Assembly (NCBI RefSeq): GCF_004358105.1
Contig: NZ_SMYL01000001.1
Coordinates: 1 to 64,000 of the forward strand
Direction of reading: 5' to 3'
Source of the DNA: Sapientia aquatica
Lineage (GTDB): Bacteria > Pseudomonadota > Gammaproteobacteria > Burkholderiales > Burkholderiaceae_D
DNA length: 64,000 nucleotides
In this document: positions 7,098 through 17,121 of the stretch, piece after piece
Layout: the number at the start of each line of letters is the position of its first letter
How positions within the stretch are numbered: position 1 is the stretch's first letter
Notes under the pieces: generated by a model
Seen by the model: only the letters and a program-made list of their open reading frames with translations
The model's database searches: none
What the model was told of the DNA's origin: nothing
Made by a program: the position numbers and the translations under genes

Positions 7098-9842
7098 ATG
7101 TTAGTCAGCCCAGTTTTATTGCCTCCTTCTAGTCAATTCTGGACCCAATGCGCGCGTCAAATTATTGGGCGCAATCAGACCGAGGCGGGCCTTGATTTCT
7201 CAGCCTTACGGGTCATCGTTCCGGCTTATGAGCACGCGCAGTGGTTAATCAATGCCATGTCGGCGCAGTTGCAAACTAATTTCATTCCGCCGCGCATCAA
7301 CACGTTATCCGCTTGGTTGGCTTTGCAATTACCAGACTTTAACGCTCCCAAGGTAGTGTCCGAGAGTGAGCGTTTGATGGCGTTGTACGCCCAATTGCGC
7401 GAACATGCTTGGTTGAAAAAAATATTCGCAGCACGTAAGAACACCGATTTATTGCCCTTAGCGCAAACCTTAATTACCTTATCGGATGAGCTGACTCAGG
7501 CTATGTTGCCTAAAGTGGTCAGCGGCTCAAACGGTGAATTGAATGCACAGCAAATTAGCCAGCAGATCGCCCCGCAATGGCATCAAGCGCTGGCGCAATT
7601 ACCGATGCCGGCGCAAGAGTTATTGTCCGAAGAAGCGCAATTGGTTTGGCAAATTTGGACGAGTCAGTTAGATGGACAAGATTCGGTTAGCTTGCGCTTT
7701 GGACAAATGATGCGCTTAGCCGACGCCGCACCAGACGCGCTGATTTGGATTAGCCCGGTTGCGCCCGAAGGCATCGAGCAAGAATTTTTAACCACCTATG
7801 CCCAAAAACAGTCGGTGCAATTAATTACTTTGGATTGGCGCTCATCGGCCTTAGAAGGAATTTTTTGCCAGTCATGGCCAGAAATTGTCGAGCCAGAGCA
7901 GGATGCGCAGACAGCGCAAGACCAAACAATCAATAAGCCCATCAATCAATTCAGCACCATAGGCGCAGACAGCTTGGAGCAAGAGGCGCAACTCGGTGCT
8001 CAAACCATTTTAGATTGGCTGCAACAGGGCAAAACAAGCATCGCCTTAATTGCCCAAGATCGCGTCGTTGCGCGTCGCATCCGCGCCTTATTGGAACGTG
8101 CGAAGGTGCACGTGGCCGACGAAACTGGTTGGAAGCTTTCCACCACACGCGCAGCAGCAGGACTGGCAGCGTGGTTTGATGTGGTTACGACGCGGGCAGA
8201 AACGGAGATGCTGCTTGATCTGCTGAAGTCGCCCTATTTTCAGCCGCCAACCATGGCGCTACTGGACGAGAAAACCAACTGGGTCATGAGTATCGAATTA
8301 GCGTTATTACGCGCCAATATCGTGGGCGGCTGGGATTCGATTAACTATGCCTTGGAAGCTCAGCCAGAATGCGTGGAATTGGTCACCCAATTAAAACGCC
8401 TAGCCAGCCAACATTCAGAGCGCAAGAATTTATCGGAATGGCTGGAATTGACGCGCCAAGTCCTAACCGAGTTCGGCATGTGGGAGCAATGGCAAAGCGA
8501 TTCCGCGGGTCAGCAAGTAGTGCTATTGATCGAGCAATTAGGGTTGGATTGCGCGCACTTAAACGAGTTGTTCTCGTTTTCCGAATGGCGTGTGTTCATG
8601 AATTTGCAGTTAGAAAATACGGCATTCCAAGGCGATAAACAGGATCAGCGCGTTGTGATGTTACCGCTCAACGGTGCGCGCTTGCGGCGCTTTGATGCGG
8701 TATTAATGGCCGGTTGCGATGCTTCACATTTGCCTTCTCAACCTAAGGAAGTTTTATTCTTTACCAATGCGGTGCGACGCGAATGTGGCTTAATCACACT
8801 CGAACAACGTCAGCGTCAACAACTGCGTGACTTTACCGAATTATTATCAGCCAACCCCGAAGTCGTCTTGACGTGGCAGCGGCAACAGCGTGGTGAAGAT
8901 AATCCTCTAAGCCCTTGGATTGAGCGATTAAACCTGCGCTTACAAAAGACCAGTTTGCCGACCTTGGTCGAGCATAATGTGCAACTGGCGGATCTCACCT
9001 TATCGACGATTGCCACCGTCCAACCAAAACCGAGCGCCGCGCCCTTACAACCTGCGACCTTATCCGCCAGTGGTTACAACAGCTTTATCGCGTGTCCGTA
9101 TCAATTTTTCGCGACCCGAATGTTGGGTTTGTCTGCCATGGATACGTTGTCGGATAAACCAGAGAAGCGCGATTACGGCGGCTGGTTGCATGCCATACTC
9201 AAAAGCTACCATGACACCTTAAAGGCACAGCCTGAGCTTTATCCCAAGCCTAAGCAAGAAGCCTTGCTGCGCGATATTTCAGACAATTATTTCGCCACCA
9301 TCGTGCAAAAAAATCCCGCCGCTTTGGGTTTTTCGGTGCGTTGGAAAAAATCGATCTCAGCCTATGTCGAATGGAGCCAAGCCTTTATGGACGCCGGTTG
9401 GCAGTTCCAGGAAGGTGAAATCTGGTTAGAAAAAAATCTCTATTGGGCAGACGGACAAATCACCCTGCGCGGGCAAATTGATCGCATCGACTCCAATGAG
9501 CAGGGAGAAGTGGCGGTGCTAGATTACAAAACCAATCAAATTGCCGCGCTGAAAAATAAATTGAAATTATCCGAAGATCAGCAATTGCCATTCTATGGAT
9601 TATTGGCGCAAACCGAGCAAACTCCGATTTCATCGGCCCATTATGTAGCCTTAGAAATGACCAAAGAAAAAATGGCCGATGTCAGCGCCGATAATTATCT
9701 GAATCGCCAACAAGATTTGCAGGAATCGATAACCCATTCCATGTCAGCGATTGGACGCGGAGCGGCATTGCCAGCTCAAGGAATTAGCACCGTTTGCCAA
9801 TACTGCGAAGTGCGTGGTTTATGCCGCAAAGGAGCTTGGTAA
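7098..9842 (+). CDS. PD-(D/E)XK nuclease, AddB-like DNA repair protein
   Basis: 914 residues resembling the proteobacterial AddB-like family (TIGR03623-type). The N-terminal and middle parts correspond to a helicase-like scaffold without a recognisable Walker A motif. The C-terminus carries a RecB-type nuclease: GQIDRID around 792-798 and LDYKTNQ with D809 and K811. Four cysteines placed as in the AddB iron-sulfur clamp are visible: C666 (ACPYQF) and C900, C903, C909 near the end. Partner of the helicase-nuclease encoded next; together they would resect double-strand breaks for RecA. Its TAA overlaps the next ATG by one base (TAATG), so the pair is translationally coupled. Confidence 0.85.
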   Translation: MLVSPVLLPPSSQFWTQCARQIIGRNQTEAGLDFSALRVIVPAYEHAQWLINAMSAQLQTNFIPPRINTLSAWLALQLPDFNAPKVVSESERLMALYAQLREHAWLKKIFAARKNTDLLPLAQTLITLSDELTQAMLPKVVSGSNGELNAQQISQQIAPQWHQALAQLPMPAQELLSEEAQLVWQIWTSQLDGQDSVSLRFGQMMRLADAAPDALIWISPVAPEGIEQEFLTTYAQKQSVQLITLDWRSSALEGIFCQSWPEIVEPEQDAQTAQDQTINKPINQFSTIGADSLEQEAQLGAQTILDWLQQGKTSIALIAQDRVVARRIRALLERAKVHVADETGWKLSTTRAAAGLAAWFDVVTTRAETEMLLDLLKSPYFQPPTMALLDEKTNWVMSIELALLRANIVGGWDSINYALEAQPECVELVTQLKRLASQHSERKNLSEWLELTRQVLTEFGMWEQWQSDSAGQQVVLLIEQLGLDCAHLNELFSFSEWRVFMNLQLENTAFQGDKQDQRVVMLPLNGARLRRFDAVLMAGCDASHLPSQPKEVLFFTNAVRRECGLITLEQRQRQQLRDFTELLSANPEVVLTWQRQQRGEDNPLSPWIERLNLRLQKTSLPTLVEHNVQLADLTLSTIATVQPKPSAAPLQPATLSASGYNSFIACPYQFFATRMLGLSAMDTLSDKPEKRDYGGWLHAILKSYHDTLKAQPELYPKPKQEALLRDISDNYFATIVQKNPAALGFSVRWKKSISAYVEWSQAFMDAGWQFQEGEIWLEKNLYWADGQITLRGQIDRIDSNEQGEVAVLDYKTNQIAALKNKLKLSEDQQLPFYGLLAQTEQTPISSAHYVALEMTKEKMADVSADNYLNRQQDLQESITHSMSAIGRGAALPAQGISTVCQYCEVRGLCRKGAW

Positions 9843-12800
9843 TGAATAATTTAAATCCAGCTAATAACGCTGTTGCACAGCCTTACCAAATCAATGAACG
9901 CAATGCCACGCCCGAGGAATTTACTACCGTGGCTTGCGATCCGCGCAACAGTGTCGTGGTTGAAGCGTGCGCTGGTAGCGGTAAGACTTGGCTGCTAGTT
10001 GCGCGCATGTTGCGGTTGCTGCTAGCTGGTGCTGAGCCCGCCGAATTATTAGCCATTACCTTTACCCGCAAAGCAGCGCAAGAAATGCGACAACGGTTGT
10101 TGGAATTGTTGCGTGAATTAGCATTAGGTAGTGATGACGATATTCGCGAATTATTAGTTCAGCGCGGCGTTGCTCAGGCAGACTTGCTGGAAGCAATTCC
10201 GAAAGCGCGTGGGCTGTACGAGCATGTTTTAGCCTCTTCGCAAGCGCTGACCTTGGATACCTTTCATAGCTGGTTCGGACGCTTAATTCAAATTGCGCCG
10301 CTTAATTCTGGTGTGCCACACGGCTTTAGTTTGGCTGAAGCGACCGCTGAGCTGCAAAGCGAGGCGCATAACGCGTTAATGGCTTCGCTCAAAAGCGATA
10401 ACAATATCGAGGTTAAAAATGCGCTGCTATTTTTGTATGACGAATTGGGCGACTTCAATACACACAAATTACTGGATGCTTTTTTAGATAAGCGCGCCGA
10501 ATGGTGGGCCTGTCATCAAGATTCTGCGCAAGGCTCGCCTATTGAATGGTTGACGCAATTATGTGGCGCGGACGCTCTGCGCGATGCACGTTTGGCACTG
10601 TGGGATGACGAGCCAACGCTTGCGCGCATTAGTCAGATTGCGCGTTGGTTGGGGAAGGGAACTAAGGTCAATCAAAAACGGGCCGAAGCAATTGAAACTG
10701 CGTTGACCAAGGGCGCAAGTGTTGAAAATTTCGCCGCACTGTGTTCGGAGTTTTTTGGCGCGGACGATAAGAACCGCTCCAACACCAAAACAATCGCGCT
10801 CAAAGCTGCACTAGAAAAAGATTTAGGTCCCGATTGTGAATCTGTCTTTGACGACGAATGCAGCCTAATTGCCGACATGCTGCGCCGTTACCAAGCGCGC
10901 AGTTTTGAAAAATCCGTGCTCGATATTAATCAAGCATTGTTCGTCGTCGGCAAGGCTTATTTGGAAGAATACCAATCCCTCAAATCCGATCAGCGCGTAG
11001 TCGATTTCACGGATTTGGAATGGTACGCCTATCAGTTGCTGCAATCAGGGCAACACGCCGCGTATGTTCAAAGCCGCTTGGATGCGCGCTACAAACATAT
11101 TTTGCTGGACGAATTTCAAGATACCAATCCGCTGCAATGGAGCATCGTGCGTGCTTGGCTGGACGCTTACGGCGCAGATGCAGAGGCGCCCAGCGTATTC
11201 GTGGTGGGCGATCCTAAACAATCAATTTACCGTTTTCGGCGCGCTGATCCGCGCGTGTTTAATGCTGCTAGCGCCATGCTTAAAGCGCGTAACGCGTTCG
11301 TATTGCGCACGAATCAAACACGACGCAATGCCAGCGTGATCGTGGATGCCTTGAATCAATCGATGCTGCCAAATCAATTATTTAGTGCGCAAACTACCCT
11401 GGGCGCATCAGGCGGGCTAGTGTGGCGCTTGCCCTTGGCTCAAACGGCGGAGTCGGTGACGGCCGAGGAAATTGAGGCGGGAAAAACCAGCAGCATTCGT
11501 GATCCGCTTACAACGCCCTTAGAAGAAACCGACGATGTGCGGCGCTTGCAAGAAGGTCGCCAAGTGGCCAGCGCATTGTTAGCTGCCCGCGCGCAATTGT
11601 CTAATCAAGGCCAGCCTTTGCCTTGGAGCGAGATGATGATCTTAGTGCGCCGCCGCACGCATTTGTCGGCCTATGAAACCGCGCTGCGCGAAGCGGGCAT
11701 TCCGTTTGTATCGAGCCGACGCGGTGGCTTGTTGGACGCGTTGGAAGTGGCTGATGTGATTGCGCTGTTAAAATTTTTAATTACGCCGAGCGACAATCAA
11801 GCCCTAGCCCATGTGTTGAAATCACCGATTTTTGCGGCCAAGGATGACGATTTAATTTCCTTGTCATTGCGCTCCGAAGCGACTTGGTTGAAGCGGCTAG
11901 CAGCAAGCGTGACAAGCCCTGCGGCGCAAACTCCCAATCCGCTCATGGTTCGGGCGCACGGTTTATTAATCGATTGGATGGAAGCGGCGCATTATTTGCC
12001 GGTGCATGATTTATTGGATCGGATTTTGCATCAAGGCGAATTAGTGCAGCGTTACGCCCAATACGCCTCGTTTGCAGGACGCAATCAGGTGATCGGCAAT
12101 TTAGCTGCCTTTGTCGAACTCGCTTTAAACATGGATGCCGGACGCTATCCAAGTTTGCCAAAGTTCATTGCTGCGCTGAGCGCCTATCAAGCCGGTGGCG
12201 AGGGCGACGCGCCGGACGAATCGAATGTGGAAAGCAGTGCTGATGCGGTGCAGATTTTGACGATACATAGCGCCAAAGGTCTTGAAGCCAAAGTGGTTGC
12301 AATTGTCGATACCAATCACAGCGAGGGCGCAAAAGATAGTTTGGGAATTTTGTGCGATTGGCCGCTTGACGCAGGCCAAGGGCAAAAGCATTTTTCCGCC
12401 TATGGTCGGAAAAATCAGCGCGGTGTGGCACGCGACGCCTTGTTTCAAATGGAAGAAGCTTTGGCGGCGCAGGAGAATTGGAACTTGCTTTATGTCGCCA
12501 TTACTCGCGCTAAGCAAGCATTGATTATTAGTGGCGTTGCAGGTAATAAAACCCCGATCGCTCCCAATAGCTGGTACGAGCGTTTGCAGCACATACCCGA
12601 GTACGATTTGGAAATCTTGACCGGCGAAGACACTTCCGCCCCAGCGGCGCAATTCCAATTGGCGACTTTTACTGCACCCGATCTGGCGTTGCCTGAGGAT
12701 GATTTGCCGATCGCCGCTAAAGCCGAATCCACTGCCGAGCAAGCCGAAGGCGTGGCCTTGCACAGCTTGATGGAACGATTAACGCAACCGCATAGCGGCG

Positions 12801-13195
12801 CAAGCAAATGGCCGCTAGCCTTGCCACCGGTTGAGGCGGTCGCGCAATGGATGGCGTGCAGCGTTGAATTGGCAAAAACTATTTGGGCCCAAGCGGATGC
12901 GATTTTGTCGAATCAGCAATTAGAGCGCTTTTTTAATCCGAGCAAATTTAATTTCGCCCGCAACGAAATGGAAATCATCGCCAATCAAAAATTGCTGCGC
13001 CTAGATCGCGTGGTGGTGTTTGATGATGAAGTGTGGGTGTTGGATTACAAGCGTCAATTACTCGATTCGGAGCGCGCAGCCTATCGCGCTCAGTTGCAGC
13101 AATACAGTAGCGTGTTGCAGACGATTTATCCTCAGCAAAAAATCTTAACCGGATTGATTTTGGCGGATGGCAATTTGGTAGAATTAGCGGCTTAG
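9842..13195 (+). CDS. UvrD/REP helicase with RecB-type nuclease, AddA-like
   Basis: 1117 residues. Walker A is AGSGKT at 44-49, motif Ia is LAITFTRKAAQEMRQR, motif II is LLDEFQDTN, motif III is VVGDPKQSIYRFRRAD, and motifs V/VI are ILTIHSAKGLEAKVV and LLYVAITRAKQAL. A C-terminal nuclease motif follows (EVWVLDYKRQ). This is the architecture of AddA, an SF1A translocase with a nuclease domain. The start is the ATG at 9842 overlapping the stop of the AddB-like gene; a longer upstream frame is ignored. It acts with that protein in recombinational repair. Confidence 0.9.
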   Translation: MNNLNPANNAVAQPYQINERNATPEEFTTVACDPRNSVVVEACAGSGKTWLLVARMLRLLLAGAEPAELLAITFTRKAAQEMRQRLLELLRELALGSDDDIRELLVQRGVAQADLLEAIPKARGLYEHVLASSQALTLDTFHSWFGRLIQIAPLNSGVPHGFSLAEATAELQSEAHNALMASLKSDNNIEVKNALLFLYDELGDFNTHKLLDAFLDKRAEWWACHQDSAQGSPIEWLTQLCGADALRDARLALWDDEPTLARISQIARWLGKGTKVNQKRAEAIETALTKGASVENFAALCSEFFGADDKNRSNTKTIALKAALEKDLGPDCESVFDDECSLIADMLRRYQARSFEKSVLDINQALFVVGKAYLEEYQSLKSDQRVVDFTDLEWYAYQLLQSGQHAAYVQSRLDARYKHILLDEFQDTNPLQWSIVRAWLDAYGADAEAPSVFVVGDPKQSIYRFRRADPRVFNAASAMLKARNAFVLRTNQTRRNASVIVDALNQSMLPNQLFSAQTTLGASGGLVWRLPLAQTAESVTAEEIEAGKTSSIRDPLTTPLEETDDVRRLQEGRQVASALLAARAQLSNQGQPLPWSEMMILVRRRTHLSAYETALREAGIPFVSSRRGGLLDALEVADVIALLKFLITPSDNQALAHVLKSPIFAAKDDDLISLSLRSEATWLKRLAASVTSPAAQTPNPLMVRAHGLLIDWMEAAHYLPVHDLLDRILHQGELVQRYAQYASFAGRNQVIGNLAAFVELALNMDAGRYPSLPKFIAALSAYQAGGEGDAPDESNVESSADAVQILTIHSAKGLEAKVVAIVDTNHSEGAKDSLGILCDWPLDAGQGQKHFSAYGRKNQRGVARDALFQMEEALAAQENWNLLYVAITRAKQALIISGVAGNKTPIAPNSWYERLQHIPEYDLEILTGEDTSAPAAQFQLATFTAPDLALPEDDLPIAAKAESTAEQAEGVALHSLMERLTQPHSGASKWPLALPPVEAVAQWMACSVELAKTIWAQADAILSNQQLERFFNPSKFNFARNEMEIIANQKLLRLDRVVVFDDEVWVLDYKRQLLDSERAAYRAQLQQYSSVLQTIYPQQKILTGLILADGNLVELAA

Positions 13196-13341
13196 TTGTT
13201 GGCTTGACCGTTCTAAGTTTTAAATATTGACAAATGCACTGGATTTTCAGGGGAACGTGATACCATTTTTGGCTTAATTGTTGTTTGTTTTCAGTTGGCT
13301 TGGTCACGATCTAATTTCACTAAACTTATAAAACTACCGAA

Positions 13342-13551
13342 ATGATTCCAGAATTTCAACAATTAGCCAAAAAGGTTGATCAGCTAGCGGCGCTGACCCA
13401 AACGCTGCGCGGCGAGAATGCGGATTTGCGTATGCAAGTGGCCGATTTGGTCGCTGCCAATGCGGCACTTAAAGCGCGGATCGTAGAAGCGCATGACCGA
13501 GTAAGCCAAGTATTAGAAAAATTACCTTTTGCTGAGCAGGAGTCAGAATGA
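13342..13551 (+). CDS. zapB: ZapB-like cell division coiled-coil protein
   Basis: 69 residues, nearly all predicted coiled coil (LAKKVDQLAALTQTLRGENADLRMQVADLVAANAALKARI), with leucines in heptad positions. Small coiled-coil proteins of this kind precede zapA in betaproteobacteria and are annotated ZapB-like or TIGR02449. In the Z-ring, ZapB bridges to FtsZ through ZapA. Its last four bases overlap the zapA start (ATGA). The symbol rests on family resemblance and position. Confidence 0.75.
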   Translation: MIPEFQQLAKKVDQLAALTQTLRGENADLRMQVADLVAANAALKARIVEAHDRVSQVLEKLPFAEQESE

Positions 13552-13859
13552 GCCAAGTCGATGTCACCATCATGGGGCAAGCCTATAAGTTGGCGTGCAA
13601 AGAAGGCGAGCAAGCTGCGTTGATTCAAGCGGCTGCCTATTTGGATGAAAAAATGTGCGCGTTCCGGGACTCCGCCAAAATTAAAGGCACTGACCGCATC
13701 GCTGTCATGGCAGCACTGACCATTTCTGCTGAATTATTAGCAACGAAAGCACCAACAGGCCCGTTTTCTGAAATGAGTTTGGTCGAAATTAAAAAACAAA
13801 TGAGCCAAATGGAAGACGTGCTGGACACCGCTTTGAGCGCCCAAGAAACCTTGTTTTGA
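13548..13859 (+). CDS. zapA: Cell division protein ZapA
   Basis: 103 residues: VDVTIMGQAYKLACKEGEQAALIQAAAYLDEKM at the N-terminus is the ZapA head domain, and the C-terminal half is a coiled coil for dimer and tetramer formation. It promotes FtsZ bundling. It overlaps zapB by four bases and is followed by the 6S RNA gene, the widespread zapA-ssrS arrangement. Confidence 0.92.
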   Translation: MSQVDVTIMGQAYKLACKEGEQAALIQAAAYLDEKMCAFRDSAKIKGTDRIAVMAALTISAELLATKAPTGPFSEMSLVEIKKQMSQMEDVLDTALSAQETLF

Positions 13860-13995
13860 AATCGCTGATGTGAACAGCCATTTTTTTGCGCCACCAAAAA
13901 TATGCCAATTTGTTCAGCATCAGTTTTTGCTATGAATTGACCCGATTAATTAAAAAATTCTGTACTCAGTTGCGCTCGATTCAGTTAAAATTCAT

Positions 13996-14173
13996 TTCCC
14001 TGCCGTGTTTGCTATTGTCATAAATTCCTTGAACCATTCACATGCATAGGTTGCGGAAATTGTCTAATTGGTGTGAGCGTCGCTTTGTCCGATGAACCCG
14101 AAATTAAACTGACCGTGACCAACTTGAACCGCTCTTGGTTCAGGATGCTGGCACAGCGGCTCTGGCGGGGATT
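13996..14173 (+). ncRNA. ssrS: 6S RNA
   Basis: The region starts TTTCCCTGCCGTGTT and ends GGCTCTGGCGGGGAT; these ends pair (CCCTGCC with GGCGGGG) as in the closing stem of 6S RNA. Between them lies about 160 bases with the expected paired arms and a central unpaired region. The position directly after zapA is conserved for 6S RNA. It mimics an open promoter and sequesters sigma-70 RNA polymerase in stationary phase. End points are approximate. Confidence 0.75.
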
Positions 14174-14180
14174 TATTCTG

Positions 14181-14212
14181 AGCGGTTGCACTTCGGTGCA
14201 GCCGCTTTTTTA
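14181..14212 (+). terminator. Terminator of 6S RNA
   Basis: A 10-bp stem GCGGTTGCAC/GTGCAGCCGC (14182-14191, 14196-14205) with a TTCG tetraloop, followed by seven T. A strong intrinsic terminator. Confidence 0.9.
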
Positions 14213-14254
14213 TTGGCTAATTTGTTTTTGCTCATGCACGAAAGGTCACCATTC

Positions 14255-14716
14255 ATGCGCTATTGGTTGATGAAATCGGAACCAGATGAGGTCAGTATTG
14301 ACGATGCTTTGCAGCAGAAAGTTGTTGCTTGGGTGGGTGTACGAAATTACCAAGCGCGTAATTTTATGCGCGACGCTATGCAGGTCGGCGATGGCGTGTT
14401 GTTTTACCATTCGAGTTGTGCTGAACCGGGAATTGCCGGCTTGGCAGAAGTGGCCAGCACCGCGTACCCAGATCCAACTCAGTTTGATGCCAAAAGTAAG
14501 TATTTTGATCCGAAATCTAAACAAGAAGAACCGCGCTGGATATTAGTCGATGTGCGCGCAACAAAGAAAACGCGCTTAATTAATTTGGCTGAATTACGTG
14601 ACACACCAGAACTGGCTGAGATGCAAATTTTAAAGCGCGGCAATCGACTATCCATAACGCCGATCAGTCCAGACGAATGGCAAACAATCCTGAGCCTTGC
14701 CGGTTTAAAACGCTAG
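14255..14716 (+). CDS. EVE domain-containing protein
   Basis: 153 residues opening MRYWLMKSEPDEVSIDDAL and continuing WVGVRNYQARNFMRDAMQVGDGVLFYHSSC, the diagnostic EVE signature. EVE domains are YTH/PUA-like folds that bind modified nucleic-acid bases; the cellular role of this single-domain form is not known. The start at 14255 is preceded by GAAAGGTC; the open frame extends back to 14135 but that part is 6S RNA and its terminator. Its last 12 bases overlap the convergent neighbour. Confidence 0.9.
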   Translation: MRYWLMKSEPDEVSIDDALQQKVVAWVGVRNYQARNFMRDAMQVGDGVLFYHSSCAEPGIAGLAEVASTAYPDPTQFDAKSKYFDPKSKQEEPRWILVDVRATKKTRLINLAELRDTPELAEMQILKRGNRLSITPISPDEWQTILSLAGLKR

Positions 14717-15325
14717 TTTAAATCCGGTTAATTCGTGCAGCGTTGTTAAGCTGAGATCAATATGTGCGCTCAACTCTTGGTGGGTTGACGGATGCTGGCT
14801 TGAATTCCCATCGCTCCAATTGCAGCGAATTAGCGCAATATCGTCGTCTTGAGTTATCGGAGCTGAAAACTCATTGGATAACAGCGCAGCGCGGTCCAGT
14901 AAGCTACCTTGATTTGGGTAACTATTATGCAAAGTGAATACATGGCTAGCACCATGTTGAAACCCTGATTGCGCTAACCAACCAAAATGGCGCGGGCTAC
15001 AAATCACCACAGCAGGTGCGCTAGCCTTAAGTACTGACTGGATTTCTTCAGTGTGTGCTTGCGGCGGTATCGATACCAAAGTTAAGCCAGCACGCCACGC
15101 CGCCAAATACACGATCAACGCTTCGGGCGACTTCTCTATGTGCACTGCAAGCTTGGCTTTTGCTGGCAGATTCAAGCCGCCAAATAAGTTGGCCAGCTTT
15201 GCGCTGGCTTGATCTACCTCGCGCCAACTGTAATCAGCGTTTTGACCGGTAACGATGGCTGAAGTCGATAAATCAGCGGGAAAGCGCGCGGCTAAATGCT
15301 GGTAAAAATTAGCGTTATTGGGCAT
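14705..15325 (-). pseudogene. AMP-binding (acyl-CoA synthetase-like) N-terminal fragment
   Basis: 206 residues matching only the N-terminal part of adenylate-forming ligases of the malonyl-CoA/acyl-CoA synthetase type: FYQHLAARFPADLSTSAIV..., YSWREVDQASAKLANLF, VHIEKSPEALIVYLAAWRAG. Where the ATP-binding loop TSGTTG-x-x-KG belongs, the sequence reads NWSDGNSSQHPSTHQEL, so the loop is destroyed although TH-x-EL aligns. The C-terminal 300 residues are missing. The frame has no internal stops. It overlaps the lgt 3' end by 11 bases and the EVE gene by 12. A ligase remnant is most likely; a retained non-catalytic role is possible. Confidence 0.65.
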
Positions 15326-16157
15326 GTTTTTGTTTAGGCTTTGCTACGTTGGTTGGCGCAGCTTTTTTATCGAATTTGTACGAGAAATACAGCGCTCCAA
15401 TGCCGAATAAAATCATCGGAATCGACAACACTTGGCCGGCTGAAATATCCCAACCCAACACATTAACTACCCAATCCGGTTCGCGGAAATACTCGGTGAA
15501 AAAACGAGCGCAGCCATACATCAAAACATACATCGCGCCGACAGCCAAACGCGGACGCGCCTTGCGGGCGTAGATCCACAACAGAATAAACGCCAACACG
15601 CCATCGACTAACGCTTGGTAAATCGGTGAAGGATGGCGCGGTAATTGATCCACATTGGGCCAAATCATCGCCCAAGGTAAACTCGGATCGGCCACGCGGC
15701 CCCATAATTCAGCGTTAATGAAATTACCGATGCGTCCGCACGCGTAGCCTAGCGGAACAAGCGGCGCGATCAAATCGTAGACGTCCAATACATTGCGTTT
15801 AGCTTTTTTAGACCATAAAAACAGCGCTAACAAAACACCTAAAAATCCACCGTGAAATGACATGCCGCCTTTCCACACCGCGAAAATTTCCAAGGGATTA
15901 TGCGCGTAATACATCGGGTGATAAAACAGCACTTCACCCAAGCGACCGCCCAACACCACGCCCAACACGCCGTAAAACAACATGTCTTCTAAATCAGCAT
16001 AACGCCAACCAGCAGCGGCGATGTGCGCTTGTTTTAATCGAATGCGGCCGACGACTAAAAATAAAATAAAGGCCAGCATGTACATTAAGCCGTACCAATG
16101 AACCGCCAATGGGCCGATTTGAAATGCGATTGGGTCTGGCATCGGGTGAGTGAGCAT
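15315..16157 (-). CDS. lgt: Prolipoprotein diacylglyceryl transferase
   Basis: 280 residues, polytopic inner-membrane protein. It has the typical opening [26 protein letters not shown], the essential loop SFHGGFLGV and the Lgt signature [14 protein letters not shown]. It transfers diacylglycerol from phosphatidylglycerol to the lipobox cysteine of prolipoproteins, the first step of lipoprotein maturation. The ATG overlaps the stop of the LysR gene (TAATG), so the two are coupled. Confidence 0.97.
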   Translation of the reverse strand: MLTHPMPDPIAFQIGPLAVHWYGLMYMLAFILFLVVGRIRLKQAHIAAAGWRYADLEDMLFYGVLGVVLGGRLGEVLFYHPMYYAHNPLEIFAVWKGGMSFHGGFLGVLLALFLWSKKAKRNVLDVYDLIAPLVPLGYACGRIGNFINAELWGRVADPSLPWAMIWPNVDQLPRHPSPIYQALVDGVLAFILLWIYARKARPRLAVGAMYVLMYGCARFFTEYFREPDWVVNVLGWDISAGQVLSIPMILFGIGALYFSYKFDKKAAPTNVAKPKQKHAQ

Positions 16158-17062
16158 TATTTGGTCTTTCGTATTAATTCGGTAAAAGCATGTAGCACCG
16201 GAGAATGGTTATCTTTGCGCCAAGCCAAGCCAGTTTCGACTAATGGGGTTTTTTCAACCAAGTCGTAATACACCACGCCGGGGCGCTTCAAATTCGACAC
16301 GGATTGTGGCACAAGTGCGATTCCCATGCCAGCCGAAACCAGGCCAATGATGGTTTGCATTTGTATCGCTTCTTGCCCAATTTCTGGCGTGATTCCAGCT
16401 TGTTGAAAACATCCCAAAATAGCATCGTAAAATGTCGGCGCGATTTTTCGTGGGAAGATAATTAAGGGCTGCCCCTGACAGTCGGCTAGTGACAATTTCG
16501 CGGCTCCTTGTTTACTTTTGAGCCAAGGCGCATCGCCAGGCGCTGCCAAAATCAGCGGTTCCGACAAAATCGCGCGGTAATTGAGTTGCTCGGCCAATTT
16601 GTCGGGAATCGGTGGAATCATCAATCCCAGATCGATTTGCCCTAACCGCAATGCCTCCAATTGCACATCGCTAGTCGCTTCGCGCAGGCTGATTTGCACT
16701 TGCGGATAGTGACTTCGAAAGTCGCGCAGCAGCGGCGGGAGTAGGTTGTAATCTGCGCTGGAGACAAAGGCGATGGAAAGCTGGCCGGTTTCACCTTGCG
16801 CGGCGCTGCGCACCAATTCGGGCAGGGCTAGGCTATCTTTGATTAAGCGTCGCGCTTCGGGTAGTAGGGCATGTCCCGCGGCGCTCAAAGTAATGCCACG
16901 TTTGGCGCGAATGAATAATTCAACGCCCAGCAGCGCTTCCAAGCCTTGAATCGCTTGCGATAGCGGCGGTTGTGTCATGTGCAGGCGCTGCGCGGCGCGA
17001 CCAACGTGCAACTCTTCGGCGACCGCCACAAAATAACGTAATTGACGAAATTCAATGCTCAC
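16157..17062 (-). CDS. LysR-family transcriptional regulator
   Basis: 301 residues. The N-terminal winged HTH ([38 protein letters not shown]) is classical LysR. The rest is a two-lobed effector domain ([23 protein letters not shown]). It resembles regulators of aromatic or short-chain acid metabolism (BenM/CatR-like), but the effector is not readable. There is no divergent gene next to it, so its target is unknown. A palindrome 43 bases upstream is a likely autoregulatory site. Its stop overlaps the lgt start. Confidence 0.9.
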   Translation of the reverse strand: MSIEFRQLRYFVAVAEELHVGRAAQRLHMTQPPLSQAIQGLEALLGVELFIRAKRGITLSAAGHALLPEARRLIKDSLALPELVRSAAQGETGQLSIAFVSSADYNLLPPLLRDFRSHYPQVQISLREATSDVQLEALRLGQIDLGLMIPPIPDKLAEQLNYRAILSEPLILAAPGDAPWLKSKQGAAKLSLADCQGQPLIIFPRKIAPTFYDAILGCFQQAGITPEIGQEAIQMQTIIGLVSAGMGIALVPQSVSNLKRPGVVYYDLVEKTPLVETGLAWRKDNHSPVLHAFTELIRKTK

Positions 17063-17104
17063 TGTGTGCAGTTCCTCAACCTGTAATTAATAGGTTTCAT
17101 ATAT

Positions 17105-17121
17105 TGAATAATGATTATTCA
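17105..17121. promoter_or_regulatory. Palindrome upstream of the LysR gene
   Basis: TGAATAATGATTATTCA is a perfect inverted repeat around a central G, inside an AT-rich stretch 43-59 bases before the LysR start. The T-N11-A spacing expected for LysR boxes is present. Likely operator for autoregulation. Confidence 0.5.

Noticed and set aside
12125-12763. Minus-strand frame of 212 codons inside the AddA-like gene
   Set aside because: Antisense shadow of a gene with clear helicase motifs.
14135-14254. N-terminal extension of the EVE protein
   Set aside because: This part is the end of 6S RNA and its terminator; the ribosome site and family start are at 14255.
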